A stretch of DNA of 26,107 nt from Proteobacteria bacterium UBA1278. Its GTDB lineage: Bacteria > Pseudomonadota > Gammaproteobacteria > Comchoanobacterales > Comchoanobacteraceae. The position numbers were made by a program, and so were the translations under genes. The notes under the pieces are model-generated. The model ran no database searches. It worked only from the letters and a program-made list of their open reading frames with translations, and had not been told where the DNA came from. Shown here in pieces: positions 22,919 through 26,107 of the stretch; positions within the stretch are counted from its first letter, which is position 1; each line of letters opens with the position of its first letter. Location of the stretch: contig DBUY01000013.1 in the NCBI GenBank assembly GCA_002308435.1, positions 1 to 26,107 on the forward strand, read 5' to 3'.

Positions 22919-24637
22919 ATGAGCATCAAAAGCCAGGATATCACCGCCAGTGAAAAAGCATCGCAGTTGAGCAGTCAAATAGCGATGCTCAATAGAAAGA
23001 TTGATTACGCTGAGCATCTCACAAGCAATCACAACCAAGAAGCTGTTAACAACAGTGAAGACTTTGTAGAAAGCAACTATGAATTACATCGGCCAGGTGT
23101 CATTGAAGCCGAATTCAACGGTGCTGTTAAACAGTTTTATGCCCTACAAAAAGAACGACCGCGACCAGCTGGCTTCATCATGTACTACCTAGGCCAAGCA
23201 ATCTGGAATATCAAGGCCTTCTTTGGTTATAACACCTACTTTAAACCGGAAACTGGCCAAAAAGACACCAATAAAGCCAAGTTAGCATCACATCTTGGTG
23301 TGGACAAGGCAACCTGTGATACATATGCGAATTTCTACAGCGAGCTCAACAAAGCCGCAGAGAGAATTAATGCTCTTAAGCAGATCGCAAGAGACCAGAA
23401 GCATAGTGCCAGAGTGAAAGATGTGGTCAACAGTCCAATTTATAAATTTCTTGCTCCCATTACCAACTTTGTATACTGGGATAGAGTACTCGCCATGGAT
23501 TCTACGCTGAGTCTCTTCATGTTGTTTGCCGGCGCTCTTTATTCGGGAGTGACCATGGTGTTAGATATCATAAGGGGTTTTAATAATTTTTTTAGAGATA
23601 TTGTCAGCAAGAGTTGGGACTCTTGGAGCTGGGAACAAGCTGCTTTTGGTGCCTTCACACTGTTCGTCGTCGCCGATCCCCTATCCATTTTCAGGATAAT
23701 ACGGGCACCATTTTTGCTAGCGGAACGCTTGTTGACCCATAACGTGAAGATCCTCCATGAGCTAGAAGAAACAATGTGGATTTTTGGTCTAATGGCTGTG
23801 ATCACAACTTATCTGTATAACGCTAGCTCGTATGCTGATGTCAACAAGGCTTCTCAGATGTTAACGCCAGATAGTTTTGATTGGTGGAAATTACTCAGAG
23901 GAACACTCGTGATGATGGCATTGATGGTTTATGCCGGCTTACCATATATGATTGCGTCAGGAATACCCTCTGTCATTTGGCATGAGTGGGCAGTTCTTGC
24001 CGTTGTTTCAACCGGTGTTTTAGCGATACAAACATTATCTGAAGAGCTTATATTTCGCCGACCCCTCCTAGATGGCGAGTCAAAGTGGGCTCAATATATC
24101 CTGGCAGGCTTTAGCTCGTGGTTGTTTGCAGTCGCTCATCTAGGTAATCCAGAGTTTGATGCGGTACGTCACTGTGCCTATGAGATGGGATTTTTACTCG
24201 CTGATTACTTTGGGTTCGCAGTATCTGCAGCCCTACTGACGATTTGCTCGGGAGGTATAGAGCTGGCTTGGGCATGGCACTTGGCGAACAACTTGTTTTT
24301 AACGATCATAATTGGGTATCATCCGTCACCACTTGATGGATATCCATTATATTTACGACAAATCGTCAACGCGGCCGCAGGGGTATTTGGATTGAATGTT
24401 GAGTCGTGCTTGGGTTTTGTACACGGAACGGTGCTTACATTACTCGAAAATATGATCTTGTTGTTACCCATGGGGATCGTAGAGTCTTTTGCTATGCCGC
24501 CATTTAGCGTTGACAAGATTGACTCAGGAATAACACTCAGTAAAGAAACGCTCATCAGCGAGAAAAGTGAGGTTTCGCCAGATAAGCATATGGGCTCAGC
24601 GTATTCTAAGGAAGCACAAGCATCTTATGTAGTTTAG
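22919..24637 (+). CDS. CPBP-family intramembrane metalloprotease with a long N-terminal extension
   Basis: The C-terminal part carries all three CPBP (ABI/Rce1-like) glutamic-type motifs: EELIFR (375-380), FxxxH as FAVAH (403-407) and HxxxN as HLANN (454-458), set among hydrophobic segments (about 196-218, 285-301, 329-372, 390-407, 425-466, 505-522). The first 185 residues are hydrophilic and helical with a coiled-coil look and are not part of the usual CPBP domain; usual members are 200-300 aa, this one 572. Such proteins cleave membrane substrates or act in peptide maturation and immunity; the substrate here is unknown. Residues 24-125 resemble the start of the gene at 25823. Confidence 0.82.
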   Translation: MSIKSQDITASEKASQLSSQIAMLNRKIDYAEHLTSNHNQEAVNNSEDFVESNYELHRPGVIEAEFNGAVKQFYALQKERPRPAGFIMYYLGQAIWNIKAFFGYNTYFKPETGQKDTNKAKLASHLGVDKATCDTYANFYSELNKAAERINALKQIARDQKHSARVKDVVNSPIYKFLAPITNFVYWDRVLAMDSTLSLFMLFAGALYSGVTMVLDIIRGFNNFFRDIVSKSWDSWSWEQAAFGAFTLFVVADPLSIFRIIRAPFLLAERLLTHNVKILHELEETMWIFGLMAVITTYLYNASSYADVNKASQMLTPDSFDWWKLLRGTLVMMALMVYAGLPYMIASGIPSVIWHEWAVLAVVSTGVLAIQTLSEELIFRRPLLDGESKWAQYILAGFSSWLFAVAHLGNPEFDAVRHCAYEMGFLLADYFGFAVSAALLTICSGGIELAWAWHLANNLFLTIIIGYHPSPLDGYPLYLRQIVNAAAGVFGLNVESCLGFVHGTVLTLLENMILLLPMGIVESFAMPPFSVDKIDSGITLSKETLISEKSEVSPDKHMGSAYSKEAQASYVV

Positions 24638-24847
24638 GGTTTGAAGTCGAGATCAGATAGTGCAGTCATTCAAATGGTTTAAATCCCGTGTTGTACAATA
24701 AATAGATCCGAAAATGGCGTATCAATATAAAATGCAAAGAAAAAAGAGGCATAATTAAGCGCGAACTCCTAGCAATAATCAAAACAGTTGCTAAAAAGCA
24801 TAACAATATTTTAAGATGCATAGGATAACCGAATTTGTCCAGATTAA

Positions 24848-25666
24848 ATGCACGCACTCACCCTCGCCCTGCTTACCCTCCTGCCAAAACTAGGTATGGC
24901 CATTCTGAAATGTGAAAATGCAGGCCCCCAGTCGCCAAGAGATATCACGGTTCAAGCAGGGAGCAACCCAATTGAATTCCCTTCAGCACCGCCAGCTCAA
25001 AAAATGAACCTATGCAATATCCACACCCATACAAATGCAGAGCACAAAGGGGAAGATTACCGTATCCCAAGGGGGACTGGAGACTTTGGGGGATTTGGGT
25101 GTAACTCAGGGATAAAGCTCTCAAAAAAAGAACTAGAAAACCGCGAAGATCCAAGTCCATTTGCCAATGTAAAGCCTGGTGACAGCATAGAGGTACACTG
25201 GGTTTATACAACTTGTAACACAACCCCTGGTGTAGGTCTTGACGCTTGTGTTCCCCCGGGTTGTGAAAGCCCAAAATTACGTGTTGAAGCACAGGTGTTT
25301 CTACTGGTCAATAACCCTAAAGCAGCGCAGTTTCAAGATTACGTTGGGTTAGTATCAAGAAATGGTTTCCATCAATCGAGCAAACTGCCGACAGGTACAG
25401 GAGAACCAGTGATATATCTTGGGTCAACGACTGGCACATGCTTTGATGATAAAATATGCTCCCCTGCTCAGGTCACCTGGAGTGTGAGGCCTTTCTGTCA
25501 GGAGCTAGATATTTCGTCGCTGTACCGATGGGCACAATCAGGAAACGTATTTAAAGAAACTGCATCACATGGCTCAAGGGCGCTAGTCACTAACCCAGCA
25601 CATCTATCCAAGATCCTTAGCGAGAATCAGGTGACACCCAGAGTAGAGACTAAGTCAGAGCAATAG
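24848..25666 (+). CDS. Delta-class (CA_like) carbonic anhydrase, probably secreted
   Basis: Likely interconverts CO2 and bicarbonate outside the cytoplasm. 272 aa. LCNIHTHTNAEHKG (55-68) fits the zinc-binding start of bacterial delta-class carbonic anhydrases, offering His59 and His61, with EVHWVY (His117) as a probable third ligand; the assignment rests on this motif. Residues 1-18 (MHALTLALLTLLPKLGMA) look like a signal peptide lacking a basic n-region; a stop codon lies directly before the ATG, so no longer start exists. Ten Cys in the mature part suggest disulfides. The 210-bp gap upstream (24638-24847) holds only a weak TTGCTA-18-TAAGAT promoter (24788-24817) and no good Shine-Dalgarno. 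Confidence 0.78.
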   Translation: MHALTLALLTLLPKLGMAILKCENAGPQSPRDITVQAGSNPIEFPSAPPAQKMNLCNIHTHTNAEHKGEDYRIPRGTGDFGGFGCNSGIKLSKKELENREDPSPFANVKPGDSIEVHWVYTTCNTTPGVGLDACVPPGCESPKLRVEAQVFLLVNNPKAAQFQDYVGLVSRNGFHQSSKLPTGTGEPVIYLGSTTGTCFDDKICSPAQVTWSVRPFCQELDISSLYRWAQSGNVFKETASHGSRALVTNPAHLSKILSENQVTPRVETKSEQ

Positions 25667-25767
25667 TCCATATCCCACCCTGCTCGACTTGTTCTTGGTA
25701 TCTCTCCACAAAGAAATCATGGTCAGATGAGAAAATCCGTGTAAAAATCGACTCAAAAAAGTCACTG

Positions 25768-25796
25768 TTCACACTAGAGAAAATTCGTGTTAGCAT
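25768..25796 (+). promoter_or_regulatory. Probable promoter for the gene at the right edge
   Basis: TTCACA (25768-25773), 17-bp spacer, TAGCAT (25791-25796), placing the start near 25803. GGAG (25810-25813) is then a well placed ribosome binding site for ATG 25823. Confidence 0.5.
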
Positions 25797-25822
25797 GCCT
25801 CCATGTCTTTGGAGTAAAACAT

Positions 25823-26107
25823 ATGGCTACAACAAATATCGAGGCAAAAATAAATTATTTATGTAGATGTCTCAATGCGGAAGAACCCCAAACTGTCTCC
25901 AAAGAAGAGAGTCCCGAGAAAAAAAAACCCTCTATTGAATCGTTATATGATGATGCCGTCAGTACGTTTCATCGCGAGCAATTTGATGGGAAAAGCTGGC
26001 TACAGCACATGGTCACACGGTTCATGTGGAATGCCACGACGCTCATACGCATAAATCCATACACAAGTTCAAATAACCAGAGTAATGACACCAGCCAGCA
26101 AAAGAGA
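25823..26107 (+). CDS. N-terminal 95 residues of an unrecognised protein related to the N-terminus of the CPBP protein (3' end outside window)
   Basis: The frame is open from ATG 25823 to the window edge, with GGAG nine bases upstream and a promoter-like pair before it. The 95 visible residues are hydrophilic, with a Lys/Glu-rich stretch (SKEESPEKKKPS). They align by eye with residues 24-125 of the CPBP protein encoded at 22919: AKINY with RKIDY, IESLYDDAVSTFH with IEAEFNGAVKQFY, and FMWNATTLIRINPY with AIWNIKAFFGYNTY. So this is probably a paralogue or a different protein with the same N-terminal module. Whether a CPBP domain follows cannot be seen. Confidence 0.75.
   Translation, partial: MATTNIEAKINYLCRCLNAEEPQTVSKEESPEKKKPSIESLYDDAVSTFHREQFDGKSWLQHMVTRFMWNATTLIRINPYTSSNNQSNDTSQQKR

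Noticed and set aside
24666..24857. Minus-strand hydrophobic frame of 63 codons in the gap before the carbonic anhydrase gene
   Set aside because: GTG start, no ribosome binding site for it or for the internal ATG; AT-rich sequence readily gives such hydrophobic frames.

Overview
The window comes from a gammaproteobacterial chromosome at or near the replication origin. The evidence is the set of classic origin-linked genes (rpmH-rnpA-yidD-yidC-mnmE, mnmG, rsmG-parA-parB), all with gammaproteobacterial motifs. A cluster of DnaA boxes next to an AT-rich stretch lies between rsmB and rpmH, and the strand composition flips across it. Base composition is moderate and coding density is high. The Com1-like DsbA-family protein, a subfamily-type Def and a delta-class carbonic anhydrase would fit an intracellular or host-associated lineage (Legionellales/Thiotrichales-like), but I cannot fix the genus from sequence alone.

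Layout. Positions 1-504 hold the C-terminal end of a DamX/ExeA-like AAA protein. On the minus strand fmt (470-1438) and def (1431-1922) overlap. rsmB (1992-3278) diverges from def, and the two appear to share a palindromic -10 element. 3264-3527 is the putative oriC, without dnaA beside it, plus a half parS. Then come rpmH, rnpA, yidD, yidC and mnmE, tightly packed or overlapping, followed by kdsB, a glycerophosphodiester phosphodiesterase and mnmG. A minus-strand pair (an unrecognised 220-aa protein and a Com1-like thiol:disulfide protein) diverges from a COG0523 zinc-type GTPase gene that carries a near-consensus Zur box. Behind that GTPase gene lies a decayed tandem copy of its own 3' end. 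Minus-strand ftsY-rpoH follows (ftsE and ftsX are missing between them), diverging from rsmD-rsmG-parA-parB. trxA and rho are followed by a convergent, unrecognised 549-aa membrane-anchored protein. The right end (22.6-26.1 kb) is accessory in character: a 572-aa CPBP intramembrane protease with an unusual N-terminal extension, a secreted delta-class carbonic anhydrase, and the start of a gene whose N-terminus resembles that of the CPBP protein.

How the genes fit together. rsmB, rsmD, rsmG, mnmE and mnmG modify rRNA and tRNA; fmt and def add and remove the formyl group of initiator Met. yidC, yidD and ftsY serve membrane protein insertion; parA and parB segregate the origin region; rho, rpoH and trxA are global housekeeping genes. 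Compared with the textbook order, the mnmE-mnmG-rsmG-parAB block has been split twice by insertion or rearrangement, and dnaA-dnaN has been separated from rpmH. The most notable observations are the symmetric def/rsmB promoter, the oriC candidate, the Zur-boxed GTPase with its decayed tandem tail, the loss of ftsEX from the ftsY-rpoH locus, and the N-terminal module shared by the CPBP protease and the gene running off the right edge.
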